From: Enterovibrio baiacu
GTDB taxonomy: Bacteria > Pseudomonadota > Gammaproteobacteria > Enterobacterales > Vibrionaceae
Length of the DNA stretch: 64,000 nucleotides
NCBI RefSeq assembly: GCF_004120195.1
Contig: NZ_SCHN01000012.1
Span: 62,001 to 126,000, forward strand
Direction of reading: 5' to 3'
Part shown: positions 8,465 through 17,265 of the stretch, piece by piece
Position numbering within the stretch: position 1 is the stretch's first letter
How the letters are laid out: each line of letters begins with the position of its first letter
Program-made: the position numbers and the translations under genes
Notes under the pieces: model-generated
What the model was told of the DNA's origin: nothing
Seen by the model: the letters and a program-made list of their open reading frames with translations, nothing else
Databases searched by the model: none

Positions 8465-10660
8465 ATGACCCCAATCATTGCCCAAGTGGCCTTGCCTGTG
8501 CCGTTGCACAAAACGTTTGATTACCGAATTGGCAGTGACATGCCTGTTATCGGTGGGCGAGTGCGTGTGCCATTTGGTAAGCAGTTCAAAGTGGGCATTG
8601 TGGTTGCGCTGTCCGATACGTCCGATTTTCCGCTAGAACAAATCAAACCGATCAATAGCGTGATAGATGCCGCGCCTTTATGGCCTTCTCCTTTATATAA
8701 GCTATTAAATTGGGCGAGCCGTTATTATCAATACCCGCTTGGCGATGCGCTCGCGACCGTCATGCCTGGGCATCTAAGAAAAGGAAAGCTTGCGCAGCGT
8801 GAACGCGAACGTGTTTGGCAACTTACTGAATCAGGAAAGGTCCAACCGCTCACCGCGTTGAGTCGCGCACCTAAGCAGGCGCGGCTGTTAACCTTGTTGA
8901 GAAGCGGGGCGATGACACACAGCGATCTCCTTGATACCGAGTTAACGGCAGCTGTCATAAAAGCCGTTGAGGACAAAGGCTGGATTGCGCCTGTAGAGAA
9001 TGTGCGCGCGAAGCCGTGGACATCGGGTTATGCCGTCGTCGAAGACAAACCTACCCTCAACCATGAGCAAGCCATGGCGGTGGCAACCATCAATGCCAAC
9101 CCAGAGTTTGGCTGCTATTTGATTGAAGGGGTAACGGGTTCCGGTAAAACCGAGGTGTACTTAAACCTGCTTGAGCCTGTTCTAGCAAAAGGCCAACAAG
9201 CCCTGATCCTCGTGCCAGAAATTGGTTTAACGCCGCAAACCATCAACCGATTTAAGCGTCGCTTCAATGTCCCCGTTGAGGTACTGCATTCCGGCTTGAA
9301 CGATACCGAACGTTTAAATGCTTGGCTTGCCGCACGCGACAACGAAGCCGCCATTATTATCGGCACCCGCTCTGCGCTTTTCTCGCCGTGCAAATCTCTT
9401 GGCATCATCATTGTCGATGAAGAGCACGATGCGTCCTATAAGCAGCAAGACAGCTTTCGCTATCACGCCCGTGATCTGGCAGTAATGCGTGGTCATGAAG
9501 AAAACATTCCCGTGGTGTTGGGCTCTGCCACCCCTTCCCTTGAAAGCCTTCACAACGCCACCACGGGCAAATACCACCATTTAATCTTATCGATTCGCGC
9601 GGGCAATGCCGTGAAAGCCAAACACGGCGTATTGGATATTCGCGGTTTGTACCTTGAGTCAGGGCTTTCTGCGCCCATGATTGCGGAAATGCGCAAACAT
9701 TTGTCCGTGGGTAATCAGGTGATGTTGTTTTTGAACCGCCGTGGTTATGCCCCCGCCTTAATGTGTCACGAGTGTGGCTGGTTGGCCGAATGTAAGCGCT
9801 GTGATGCTTACTACACGCTGCATCAGCAAAGCGGCGAACTGCGTTGCCACCATTGCGGAAGTCAGCGCCCTATTCCGCACCAATGTGGCAGTTGCGGTTC
9901 AACACAGTTGATCAGCGTGGGTGTCGGTACCGAACAGCTTGAATCGCAATTGGCCAGCCTGTTCCCTGAATACAAAACCATTCGTATTGACCGCGATAAC
10001 ACGCGACGTAAAGGCGCGTTAGAGGAATACCTCAACGCCATCCACAATAAGGAATACCAGATCCTGATTGGCACGCAGATGTTGGCGAAAGGCCACCACT
10101 TCCCCGACGTCACACTCGTGGGCTTGGTGGACGTCGACAGCGCCTTGTTCAGTAATGATTTTCGCGCCCCAGAAAGATTGGCGCAGCTTTTTGTGCAAGT
10201 GGCAGGTCGTGCCGGTCGTGCCAGCAAACCCGGTTTGGTCTTATTGCAAACCCACCACCCAGAACACGCGCTGCTGCAATCGTTGATCCACAAAGGCTAT
10301 GACAGCTTCGCGCGAGCAGCGCTGCAAGAACGTCATCAAGCGCAATTGCCGCCATTCAGTTTCTTTGGGTTGATCCGTGCCGAATCACACCAAAGCGACA
10401 TGGTTGAGCAATTCCTGCAACAAGCGCGCACCGTGTTAGATGCTAGTCCATTAGAAGACGACGGCTGCGCCGTGATGGGGCCAGCCCCTGCACCACTTCA
10501 TCGTCGTGCCGGGCGATACCGTTGGCAGCTGATCTTCCAAGCCCCAAGCAGGAAGATGCTGCAGCAGCGACTTTCCATTGCACTGCAAGCGATTCGCCAG
10601 CTTCCTCTCTCTAAAAAAGTCCGTTGGTCGCTCGATATCGAACCGCAAGACATGAGCTAA
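8465..10660 (+). CDS. priA: Primosomal replication restart helicase PriA
   Basis: PriA recognises stalled forks and D-loops and loads the primosome to restart replication. The 731 residues fit the family. An N-terminal DNA-binding domain is followed by a Walker A GVTGSGKT at residues 222-229, a DEEH box at 318-321, and a cysteine-rich zinc insertion (CHECGWLAECKRCD; CHHCGSQRP; CGSCGST) in the helicase domain, then a QVAGRAGR motif VI. The reading frame opens directly at ATG with little leader. It is divergent from rpmE and precedes cytR, as in enterics and vibrios. Confidence 0.97.
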   Translation: MTPIIAQVALPVPLHKTFDYRIGSDMPVIGGRVRVPFGKQFKVGIVVALSDTSDFPLEQIKPINSVIDAAPLWPSPLYKLLNWASRYYQYPLGDALATVMPGHLRKGKLAQRERERVWQLTESGKVQPLTALSRAPKQARLLTLLRSGAMTHSDLLDTELTAAVIKAVEDKGWIAPVENVRAKPWTSGYAVVEDKPTLNHEQAMAVATINANPEFGCYLIEGVTGSGKTEVYLNLLEPVLAKGQQALILVPEIGLTPQTINRFKRRFNVPVEVLHSGLNDTERLNAWLAARDNEAAIIIGTRSALFSPCKSLGIIIVDEEHDASYKQQDSFRYHARDLAVMRGHEENIPVVLGSATPSLESLHNATTGKYHHLILSIRAGNAVKAKHGVLDIRGLYLESGLSAPMIAEMRKHLSVGNQVMLFLNRRGYAPALMCHECGWLAECKRCDAYYTLHQQSGELRCHHCGSQRPIPHQCGSCGSTQLISVGVGTEQLESQLASLFPEYKTIRIDRDNTRRKGALEEYLNAIHNKEYQILIGTQMLAKGHHFPDVTLVGLVDVDSALFSNDFRAPERLAQLFVQVAGRAGRASKPGLVLLQTHHPEHALLQSLIHKGYDSFARAALQERHQAQLPPFSFFGLIRAESHQSDMVEQFLQQARTVLDASPLEDDGCAVMGPAPAPLHRRAGRYRWQLIFQAPSRKMLQQRLSIALQAIRQLPLSKKVRWSLDIEPQDMS

Positions 10661-10840
10661 ATGGTTTTCATTCGACTAAACCGACCGACATCACGTTATT
10701 CTTGTAATATCTGTTAACATGACCATGTTTAATACAGCCTCATCAGATTAAGATAGAGACACCAAGACACGTTTTGTCTCATTGCTGTAGGTCCCGATGG
10801 GGAAGCATTGCCAAACACATTAAGCAAGAGGAATAGCACT

Positions 10841-11845
10841 ATGGCGACAATGAAGGATGTTGCCCATCTGGCCGGCGTTTCAACGGCAACGGTATCCCGC
10901 GCCTTGATGAATCCTGAAAAGGTGTCGGCATCGACACGGAAGAAAGTCGAACAAGCTGTGATGGAAGCAGGCTACAGCCCCAATTCATTGGCGCGCAACC
11001 TACGACGCAATGAGTCGAAAACCATCGTGGTTATCGTCCCAGACATCTGTGACCCTTACTTCACCGAAATCATTCGTGGTATCGAAGAAGCAGCGATGGA
11101 ACACGGCTACCTCGTGTTGCTGGGTGACAGTGGTCAACAAGACAGTCGCGAAAGTTCTTTCGTGAACCTGGTATTTACGAAGCAAGCTGACGGTATGCTC
11201 CTTTTAGGCACAGACCTTCCTTTTGACGTCAGTAAACCAGAGCAGAAAAACTTACCGCCTCTCGTGATGGCCTGTGAATACGCGCCAGAACTTGAATTGC
11301 CAACAGTGCACATCGATAACCTGACGGCTGCGTTTGAAGCGGTGAACTACTTAACCCAAGTGGGTCACAAGCAAATCGCGCAAATCACGGGCTTAAAAGA
11401 TGCAGCATTGACGCAATTCCGCGTGCAAGGCTATCAGCAAGCGCTGCGTCGTGGTGGCATCACCATTAACCCTGCCTATACCGTATCGGGTGATTTCAGC
11501 TTTGCGGCTGGCGCACGCGCCATGACATCACTGTTGTCTTTGCCAGTACCGCCCACCGCGGTGTTCTGTCACTCGGACGTGATGGCAATTGGTGCAATGC
11601 AACAAGCCAAGCGCCTCGGTTTCCGTGTTCCGCATGACATTTCGATTGTCGGCTTCGATGACATTCAATTTGCGGAATACTGCGACCCTGCACTGACCAC
11701 GGTATCTCAACCGCGTTATGACATTGGCCGCCAAGCCATGTTGATGCTGTTGAAGATCCTCAAAGGCAACGATGTGCAAGCAGGCTCACGTTTGCTGGAT
11801 GCACAACTGGTTGTTCGTGAGAGTGTTGCACCACCATCACGCTAA
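10841..11845 (+). CDS. cytR: LacI-family nucleoside catabolism repressor CytR
   Basis: CytR represses nucleoside uptake and catabolism genes together with CRP and is released by cytidine; in vibrios it also controls competence and biofilm genes. The start at 10841, after AAGAGGAA, gives 334 residues. MKDVAHLAGVSTATVSRALMN is the LacI helix-turn-helix, and VIVPDICDPYFTEIIRGIEEAA and AVFCHSDVMAIGAMQQAKRLG are almost the same as E. coli CytR. Starting at the earlier TTG would add eleven residues without homology. It lies 180 bases after priA and before ftsN. Confidence 0.95.
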   Translation: MATMKDVAHLAGVSTATVSRALMNPEKVSASTRKKVEQAVMEAGYSPNSLARNLRRNESKTIVVIVPDICDPYFTEIIRGIEEAAMEHGYLVLLGDSGQQDSRESSFVNLVFTKQADGMLLLGTDLPFDVSKPEQKNLPPLVMACEYAPELELPTVHIDNLTAAFEAVNYLTQVGHKQIAQITGLKDAALTQFRVQGYQQALRRGGITINPAYTVSGDFSFAAGARAMTSLLSLPVPPTAVFCHSDVMAIGAMQQAKRLGFRVPHDISIVGFDDIQFAEYCDPALTTVSQPRYDIGRQAMLMLLKILKGNDVQAGSRLLDAQLVVRESVAPPSR

Positions 11846-11925
11846 ACTCAGTCTATCGGTACTGGCGCGCTTTCGAGCAAGCCAGTACCATATAGCATCC
11901 ATTCGAAGAAAAGATACGCAAATAA

Positions 11926-12510
11926 GTGGCAACCAGAGATTATGTCAAACGTGGCAAAGCGCCGCGTAAACCGACCCGAAATACCAAGAAAGCCCCCCCA
12001 AAAGCGGCCTTCCCATTAAAGTGGGCGATTATCGCTATTTTACTCGTGGGCGCATTCGGTTATGGCCTTTTCCTCCTCGCCACCAGCACGCCACCGGAAA
12101 ACACGACACCTGCTGAACAGAAAGTAGAGAAACCCGCACCTGCCTCTAAAGCGTCCTCTTCAAGCCAAAAGGCAAAAGAAACCTTGCCACCACAGCCCAA
12201 AGAAAAGTGGTCATACATTGAAGAGCTCGAAAACAAAGAAGTCGAAGTCGAAGCGAACGAGCAAGAAGTATCGAGCCGCCCTTACCTGATGCAGTGCGGT
12301 GCTTACCGAAGCTCGAGCCAAGCCGATGAGCGTAAAGCCATGATTGCTTTCCAAGGCTTAGAAAGCCATGTCAAAACCAGCCAAGGCGAAAAAGGCATCT
12401 GGTATCGCGTCGTTCTAGGGCCTTACCCGCTCAAACGCGAAGCAGAACGCGACCGCAACATGCTGCGCCGCGCAGGCATAGAACCTTGCGCAATCTGGTA
12501 CTGGAACTGA
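11926..12510 (+). CDS. ftsN: Cell division protein FtsN, short form
   Basis: FtsN is the late divisome trigger of septal peptidoglycan synthesis. Visible parts are a basic cytoplasmic tail, one membrane helix at about 32-52, a short periplasmic helix with the E-domain-like WSYIEELENKEVEV at 95-109, and a C-terminal SPOR domain at about 118-194 that binds denuded glycan. Cys124 and Cys188 correspond to the structural disulfide. At 194 residues it is much shorter than the 319-residue E. coli protein, mainly from a reduced linker. GTG is the start. Position between cytR and hslV is conserved. Confidence 0.93.
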   Translation: MATRDYVKRGKAPRKPTRNTKKAPPKAAFPLKWAIIAILLVGAFGYGLFLLATSTPPENTTPAEQKVEKPAPASKASSSSQKAKETLPPQPKEKWSYIEELENKEVEVEANEQEVSSRPYLMQCGAYRSSSQADERKAMIAFQGLESHVKTSQGEKGIWYRVVLGPYPLKREAERDRNMLRRAGIEPCAIWYWN

Positions 12511-12542
12511 TTTAATCCGGTTTTTCGGCGAAAAAATCCTAT

Positions 12543-12568
12543 AAAGCAGGGTTTCATCCCTGCTTTTC
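12543..12568 (+). terminator. Terminator of ftsN
   Basis: A 9 bp stem (12543-12551 with 12558-12566), loop TTTCAT, is followed by only a short T run, so it is moderately strong. Confidence 0.7.
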
Positions 12569-12570
12569 CC

Positions 12571-12599
12571 CTTGAATTTAGTTTTCTCCATCCCCACCT
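12571..12599 (+). promoter_or_regulatory. Sigma-32-type heat-shock promoter of hslVU
   Basis: CTTGAAT (12571-12577), a 14-base spacer and CCCCACCT (12592-12599) fit the RpoH consensus CTTGAAA-N13-15-CCCCATNT with few mismatches. It lies 57 bases before the hslV start. hslVU is a known RpoH operon. Confidence 0.8.
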
Positions 12600-12655
12600 C
12601 TGTTGTTAACAACCCATACTGGTTATAAGCCAGAGCAAAACGAAGAGGTTCTTCC

Positions 12656-13180
12656 GTGACAACGATTGTTTCAGTCCGCCGCAACGGCAAAGTTGTGATC
12701 GCCGGTGACGGCCAAGTGTCACTGGGTAACACCGTAATGAAAGGCAATGCCCGCAAAGTTCGCCGCCTATACAACAACAAAGTACTGGCAGGTTTCGCTG
12801 GCGGCACCGCTGATGCCTTCACCCTATTCGAACGTTTCGAGCGTAAGCTGGAAATGCACCAAGGTCATTTGACCAAAGCCGCGGTTGAGCTCGCTAAAGA
12901 TTGGCGTTCTGACCGTGCACTGCGCAAGCTAGAAGCACTGCTTTGTGTTGCGGATGAAACCGCGTCTCTGATCATTACCGGTAACGGTGATGTGGTTCAG
13001 CCAGAGCACGATATGATCGCCATCGGTTCAGGCGGTAACTTTGCACAGGCTGCGGCCATTGCATTGCTAGAAAACACAGAGCTTGATGCACGCGAAATCG
13101 CCGTGAAATCTCTGACCATTGCTGGCGACATCTGTGTCTTCACCAACCAGCACCACACCATCGAAGAACTTGATTACTAA
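12656..13180 (+). CDS. hslV: ATP-dependent protease HslVU, peptidase subunit HslV
   Basis: HslV is the proteasome-like threonine peptidase that forms a double hexamer capped by HslU and degrades misfolded and regulatory proteins such as SulA. After the GTG start the product begins TTIVSVRR, so removal of Met exposes the nucleophilic Thr. The [22 protein letters not shown] and [16 protein letters not shown] motifs are classic, and 174 residues matches the family. It is first in a two-gene operon, 13 bases before hslU. Confidence 0.98.
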   Translation: MTTIVSVRRNGKVVIAGDGQVSLGNTVMKGNARKVRRLYNNKVLAGFAGGTADAFTLFERFERKLEMHQGHLTKAAVELAKDWRSDRALRKLEALLCVADETASLIITGNGDVVQPEHDMIAIGSGGNFAQAAAIALLENTELDAREIAVKSLTIAGDICVFTNQHHTIEELDY

Positions 13181-13193
13181 GCAGGATCCCAGC

Positions 13194-14528
13194 ATGTCTG
13201 AAATGACCCCACGCGAAATCGTGTCTGAACTAGACCGTCACATTATTGGTCAAACCAAAGCTAAACGTGCCGTTGCGATTGCGCTTCGTAACCGCTGGCG
13301 TCGCATGCAGTTGGATGAAGATCTGCGCGCAGAAGTGACGCCTAAAAACATCCTGATGATCGGCCCTACTGGTGTCGGTAAAACTGAGATCGCACGTCGT
13401 CTCGCAAAGCTTGCGAACGCGCCGTTCATCAAAGTTGAAGCCACCAAGTTCACCGAAGTGGGCTACGTGGGTAAGGAAGTGGAAACCATTATCCGTGACC
13501 TGACTGACGTTGCAGTAAAAATGACCCACCAGCAAGCGATGGAAAAAGTGAAATTCCGCGCTGAAGAACTGGCTGAAGAGCGCATTCTCGATGTCCTGCT
13601 GCCGCCGCCGCGCGATGCATGGGGACAATCTGAAGAGCCAAAAACGGATTCGAGCACACGTCAAAGCTTCCGTAAGAAAATCCGTGAAGGCCAGCTTGAC
13701 GACAAAGAAATCGAAATCGATGTTGCTGCACCGCAAATGAGCATGGAAATCATGGCGCCTCCAGGCATGGAAGAAATGACCAGCCAGCTGCAAGGCATGT
13801 TCCAAAACCTTGGTGGTGGTAACACGTCGAAAAAGCGCAAAATGAAGCTAAAAGATGCCCTTAAAGCCGTGACGGAAGAAGAAGCTGCCAAGCTGGTTAA
13901 TCAAGAAGAATTGAAAGACCAATCTATCCACATGGTTGAAAACAACGGCATCGTCTTCATCGATGAAATCGACAAAATCTGTAAGCGTGGCGAAAGCTCA
14001 GGCCCAGACGTATCACGTGAAGGCGTTCAGCGTGACCTGCTTCCACTGGTTGAAGGCAGCACGGTTTCCACCAAACACGGCATGGTACGTACCGACCACA
14101 TCCTGTTTATCGCATCCGGTGCTTTCCAAGTGGCAAGCCCATCGGATTTGATTCCTGAGCTGCAAGGTCGTTTGCCAATCCGCGTTGAACTTGAAGCGCT
14201 ATCCGCGTCTGACTTCCAACGTATTTTGACTGAGCCAAATGCGTCTTTGACAGAGCAATACTCTGCACTGATGGGCACAGAGCAATTGAACCTGACCTTC
14301 ACGCCAGACGGCATTGAAGAAATCGCGAACGCAGCATGGCGCGTGAACGAACGTACTGAGAATATCGGTGCGCGTCGTCTACACACTGTGATGGAGCGTT
14401 TGGTTGATGAAGTCTCTTTTGACGCGAGCGAACGTGGCGGTGAATCTGTTGAGATCAACGCAGAATACGTGCGCAACTGCCTCGAAGAGCTGGTTGATGA
14501 CGAAGATCTGAGCCGCTTCATTCTGTAA
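13194..14528 (+). CDS. hslU: ATP-dependent protease HslVU, ATPase subunit HslU
   Basis: HslU is the AAA+ unfoldase that feeds substrates to HslV. The start at 13194 gives 444 residues; a 25-residue extension would overlap hslV and lacks homology. Walker A is GPTGVGKT at 57-64, GYVGKEVE is the pore loop, and [13 protein letters not shown] is Walker B. The acidic I-domain with methionine-rich insert lies between. The C-terminal EDLSRFIL tail is the segment that docks into HslV pockets. A strong terminator follows. Confidence 0.98.
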   Translation: MSEMTPREIVSELDRHIIGQTKAKRAVAIALRNRWRRMQLDEDLRAEVTPKNILMIGPTGVGKTEIARRLAKLANAPFIKVEATKFTEVGYVGKEVETIIRDLTDVAVKMTHQQAMEKVKFRAEELAEERILDVLLPPPRDAWGQSEEPKTDSSTRQSFRKKIREGQLDDKEIEIDVAAPQMSMEIMAPPGMEEMTSQLQGMFQNLGGGNTSKKRKMKLKDALKAVTEEEAAKLVNQEELKDQSIHMVENNGIVFIDEIDKICKRGESSGPDVSREGVQRDLLPLVEGSTVSTKHGMVRTDHILFIASGAFQVASPSDLIPELQGRLPIRVELEALSASDFQRILTEPNASLTEQYSALMGTEQLNLTFTPDGIEEIANAAWRVNERTENIGARRLHTVMERLVDEVSFDASERGGESVEINAEYVRNCLEELVDDEDLSRFIL

Positions 14529-14555
14529 TCCTTACGATTATCAGACAGTAAGCAG

Positions 14556-14586
14556 AAAATAGGCAGCCAAGGCTGCCTATTTTTAT
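14556..14586 (+). terminator. Terminator of hslVU
   Basis: AAATAGGCAG pairs with CTGCCTATTT around a CCAAGG centre (14557-14582), followed by a T-rich run. Confidence 0.9.
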
Positions 14587-14693
14587 TTCTGCCCACCAAG
14601 CCCTATGTCATCACTATCACGGCTAATTTGGGCTTCAACATTGCCGATAGTGCAAAAAATGCCAATAATGTCGCCTGATTCTTTAGGTACTGC

Positions 14694-15605
14694 ATGGCTA
14701 TGTCTTCAATCACTCTTTCAACTTGGCTCGACGCTGCGCGTCCTAAAACACTGCCGCTCGCCATCGCGTGCATCCTGTGTGGCAGTGCAGTTGCAGCCCA
14801 AACTGACCGTTTTTCTATCACCATTACCTTGCTCGCCTTGGTGACAGCATTGTTGTTGCAGATCCTCTCCAACCTTGCCAATGACTATGGAGATGCCGTC
14901 AAAGGCACAGACAATGACGATCGTTTAGGCCCTAAGCGTGCCATTCAGCAAGGCTTGGTCACCACCACCACGATGAAAAAAGCCATGGCGCTGAACATCG
15001 TACTCACCATTCTATCCGGTGCGGCATTGGTGCTGACCGCCTTTGATCAAACGGCTGATATTCTGAGCTTCATTGGTTTAGGGGCGCTCGCCATTGTCGC
15101 GGCGATTTGCTACACCGTTGGCAACAAACCTTACGGCTACCGTGGCCTTGGTGACTTGTCCGTGTTGATCTTCTTTGGCTGGCTCGGTGTGGCGGGCACT
15201 TACTACTTGCAGACCGGCTCACTGAGCTCTGCGGTGCTTTTGCCTGCGACTGCCTGTGGTTTACTTGCGGTGGGTGTACTGAACATCAACAACCTTCGTG
15301 ATATTGATAACGACAAAGCCTGCGGAAAACACACCTTGGTCGTGCGCATGGGTGCAAGATGGGGTCGTGTTTATCATCAAGTTTTACTGGCAGGTGCCTT
15401 TGGGTGTTTTTCGCTTTACGCCTTATTAGAGCATGCACCTCTGACTGGCTGGCTGTTTATACTGGCGCTGCCGCTCGCCCTCAAACATGGTAAAGCCGTG
15501 TGGACATCGCCTGATGGTGAAACCTTGCGCCCGATGATGGCTGACATTGTGAAAGTGGCATTGCTGACCAATTGTTTATTCGCTATCGGTGTCTTAGTTC
15601 GCTAA
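14694..15605 (+). CDS. menA: 1,4-dihydroxy-2-naphthoate polyprenyltransferase
   Basis: MenA attaches an octaprenyl chain to 1,4-dihydroxy-2-naphthoate to give demethylmenaquinone, used in anaerobic respiration. This is an integral membrane UbiA-family protein with about eight or nine helices. The two aspartate-rich motifs are visible: NLANDYGDAVKGTDNDD (diphosphate and Mg binding) and NNLRDIDNDKACGK. ARPKTLPLA near residue 15 is conserved with E. coli MenA. A second ATG two codons downstream (14700) is possible. It follows hslVU and precedes rraA, as in enterics. Confidence 0.96.
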   Translation: MAMSSITLSTWLDAARPKTLPLAIACILCGSAVAAQTDRFSITITLLALVTALLLQILSNLANDYGDAVKGTDNDDRLGPKRAIQQGLVTTTTMKKAMALNIVLTILSGAALVLTAFDQTADILSFIGLGALAIVAAICYTVGNKPYGYRGLGDLSVLIFFGWLGVAGTYYLQTGSLSSAVLLPATACGLLAVGVLNINNLRDIDNDKACGKHTLVVRMGARWGRVYHQVLLAGAFGCFSLYALLEHAPLTGWLFILALPLALKHGKAVWTSPDGETLRPMMADIVKVALLTNCLFAIGVLVR

Positions 15606-15769
15606 GACATCCTCGTACATAAAGGCGTTGCGCCTCCGATTTATGTTTTGAGTCATTGCAATGCCCTCCCTTGTCGTTATACTTTTTTGACATAGGGTGG
15701 CGGTGAGCTTTTCTCGAACCGTCACTATTTTGCCTTCCGGCCATTTACGCCCCAAGAAGAAGTCTGATT

Positions 15770-16255
15770 ATGGAATACAATACCTCTGAACTGTGCGACA
15801 TGTACCTCGATCAGGTTGATGTGCTTGAACCTATGATGAGCACGTATGGCGGCCGAAGCTCTTTTGGCGGTCAAATTGTCACTGTGAAATGCTTTGAAGA
15901 CAGTGGACTTATCCGCCAAGTGGCTGAACGTAATGGCGAAGGTTGCGTCATGCTTATCGACGGCGGTGGCTCATTACGCCGCGCTATCGTAGATGCAGAC
16001 ATTGCTGCGTTAGCGGCAGAAAACAACTGGGAAGGCTTAGTGGTTTACGGTTGTGTACGCGACGTTGATGCGCTGGATGAAATTGATATTGGTATTCAAG
16101 CGCTGGCATCCATTCCTGTTGGTGCAGACAACCAAAGCGTGGGTGATACCGACATTCCTGTGAATTTTGGTGGCGTCACCTTCATTCCTGAAGATCACCT
16201 CTATGCCGACACGACAGGTGTTATTCTTTCTCAAGAGCCTATCGACATTGAATAA
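15770..16255 (+). CDS. rraA: Regulator of ribonuclease activity A
   Basis: RraA is a small trimeric ring protein that binds RNase E and inhibits RNA decay. The 161 residues and the N-terminus ([17 protein letters not shown]) match the E. coli protein, with conserved [19 protein letters not shown] and GGGSLRRAI segments. It was once misnamed MenG because of its place beside menA. It is probably transcribed on its own, 164 bases after menA, and converges on zapB. Confidence 0.96.
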   Translation: MEYNTSELCDMYLDQVDVLEPMMSTYGGRSSFGGQIVTVKCFEDSGLIRQVAERNGEGCVMLIDGGGSLRRAIVDADIAALAAENNWEGLVVYGCVRDVDALDEIDIGIQALASIPVGADNQSVGDTDIPVNFGGVTFIPEDHLYADTTGVILSQEPIDIE

Positions 16256-16297
16256 TCGCACATTGGCGTGAACGTTGATGTGTTGTCTACCCAATCG

Positions 16298-16325
16298 CCT
16301 GAAGATGTAAGATTCAGGTCTTTTT
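16298..16325 (+). terminator. Weak terminator-like hairpin after rraA
   Basis: CCTGAA (16298-16303) pairs with TTCAGG (16313-16318) and is followed by TCTTTTT. It is weaker than the second terminator 45 bases on, so it may be a tandem element. Confidence 0.5.
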
Positions 16326-16361
16326 GGGTATGTGCCCCAGTGAAAACAGTGAGGCACAAAG

Positions 16362-16390
16362 AAAAACAGAGCCCATCGGCTCTGTTTTTT
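16362..16390. terminator. Bidirectional terminator between rraA and zapB
   Basis: A 9 bp stem (16365-16373 with 16378-16386), loop CATC, with A and T tracts on both sides. It abuts the zapB stop codon. Confidence 0.88.
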
Positions 16391-16632
16391 TATTCTACTT
16401 CTTCAATCTTACCAAGCAGGCTGCGAATGCGTTGTTGCCATGCCTCTTGGTCCGCGCGAAGACGCGCATTTTCTTGTTCTAATGCATCTCGGCTTTCACG
16501 AACAGTGTCCGTTTCTTGGCCCAAGGTTACGTTTTTTTCTTTAAGCTCTTCGATTTCCATTTGAAGCAGCGAAATGGTATCCACTGCCATCTGAACTTTG
16601 GCTTCAAGCTGCTCTAAAATTTCCAATGACAT
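16390..16632 (-). CDS. zapB: Cell division protein ZapB
   Basis: ZapB is an almost wholly coiled-coil protein that joins FtsZ rings through ZapA and links them to MatP on the terminus. [20 protein letters not shown] at the start is the family signature, and heptads run through all 80 residues. The ATG at 16632 with AGGTGG upstream was preferred over an extension of twelve residues. It is opposite rraA and diverges from the region holding a candidate sRNA and glpK. Confidence 0.95.
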   Translation of the reverse strand: MSLEILEQLEAKVQMAVDTISLLQMEIEELKEKNVTLGQETDTVRESRDALEQENARLRADQEAWQQRIRSLLGKIEEVE

Positions 16633-16909
16633 CAAGGCCACCTTTCTCATCCAACTAAATCTCGCCAAGGCTTGCCCGATAAGGGTTCTTCACCTTGTGC
16701 GTCCCAGAAAACCTATTCTAACGGGGCATGGCGCAAGCCGCACCTTTCTAATACGTTTTTAGATCACAAGCGAACAAAAAAGCGGCACTTTTAACATTTT
16801 CTCATACCGCCTTTATTTCCAATTCAGGTTATCTTGCCACCATTTTGACTAACAATGCGATCTCACTCAATTTATATTCACTTTTAACGTGGTACCGTAT
16901 ACATGATCG

Positions 16910-16983
16910 TATCTCTCTTGGAGTATTCCAAGACTTGCCGGTATCGGCTGGGCTGACACTCATCGTGTCAGCCTTTTCTTTTT
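16910..16983 (+). ncRNA. Candidate small regulatory RNA with intrinsic terminator
   Basis: Three successive stem-loops occur with no reading frame: 16916-16922 with 16927-16933 (7 bp, loop GTAT), 16937-16940 with 16945-16948 (4 bp, loop GTAT), and 16951-16959 with 16965-16973 (9 bp), followed by TTTTCTTTTT. The last is a textbook terminator in the middle of an intergenic region, facing away from zapB. TATACA at 16898-16903 could be a -10 element, with TTCACT at 16877-16882 as a poor -35, which sets the approximate 5' end. The terminal U-rich tail would suit Hfq. I do not recognise a known family. A terminator for a lost gene is the main alternative. Confidence 0.55.
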
Positions 16984-17090
16984 GCCCCCTAAAAAACCAC
17001 CGGAAATTATTCACTTCGTCTCACGTTCCCTTTAATGACACCCAGATTCACCCTGTGAATGCTCAATCGCGCATTCATATTGCATAAATA

Positions 17091-17106
17091 ATGAGCGAAC
17101 GCACAT
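17091..17106. promoter_or_regulatory. Possible GlpR operator upstream of glpK
   Basis: ATGAGCGAACGCACAT is a 16 bp near-palindrome with one mismatched pair and resembles the ATGTTCG-CGAACAT glycerol-3-phosphate repressor consensus only partly. The glpK context is the main support. Confidence 0.35.
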
Positions 17107-17153
17107 TTAGACGCGCAAACACTTCACGAAATCCGTTTCGTCTCTAAAGTAGC

Positions 17154-17207
17154 AGGTACGATTATCGTGGCAGCCAAGACCACGAGCATGAAATGGGTCT
17201 CGTACCT
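17154..17207 (+). promoter_or_regulatory. Structured 5' leader element of glpK
   Basis: AGGTACGA (17154-17161) is perfectly complementary to TCGTACCT (17200-17207), enclosing a second perfect hairpin TCGTGG/CCACGA (17165-17170 with 17180-17185). An alternative pairing, AGACC (17177-17181) with GGTCT (17196-17200), would disrupt both, so two exclusive folds are possible. A small hairpin (17126-17141) precedes it. It lies 58 bases before the glpK start. It could be a cis-regulatory RNA, a protein-binding site or mRNA-stabilising fold; no known riboswitch is recognised. Confidence 0.45.
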
Positions 17208-17265
17208 ACCCCAATAACCGAATTCTTAGCGCTATGCTGTTTAGAGGAAACAAAGAGGACCACCT

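Larger units (their letters stand above)
16633..17265. other. Gene-free region between zapB and glpK
   Basis: About 630 bases lack a credible protein gene. The left part should carry the zapB promoter. The middle holds a candidate sRNA ending in a strong terminator (about 16910-16983). The right part holds a GlpR-like palindrome (17091-17106), a small stem-loop (17126-17141) and a 54-base structure (17154-17207) in the presumed glpK leader. Confidence 0.7.

Noticed and set aside
10756-10780. GAGACA/TGTCTC hairpin in the cytR leader
   Set aside because: Short stem with a large loop and a competing inner pairing (AGACA/TGTCT); too weak to call a regulatory element.
13230-13805. Long open frame of 191 codons opposite hslU
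   Set aside because: It is antisense to a strongly conserved gene, has no recognisable domains and a biased His/Phe composition from the complementary strand.
14027-14599. 190-codon minus-strand frame at the end of hslU
   Set aside because: Overlaps hslU and its terminator; Ser/Arg-rich antisense shadow.
17056-17077. TGAATGC/GCATTCA inverted repeat as a CRP site upstream of glpK
   Set aside because: It is symmetrical, but the TGTGA-N6-TCACA core is not met on the right half.
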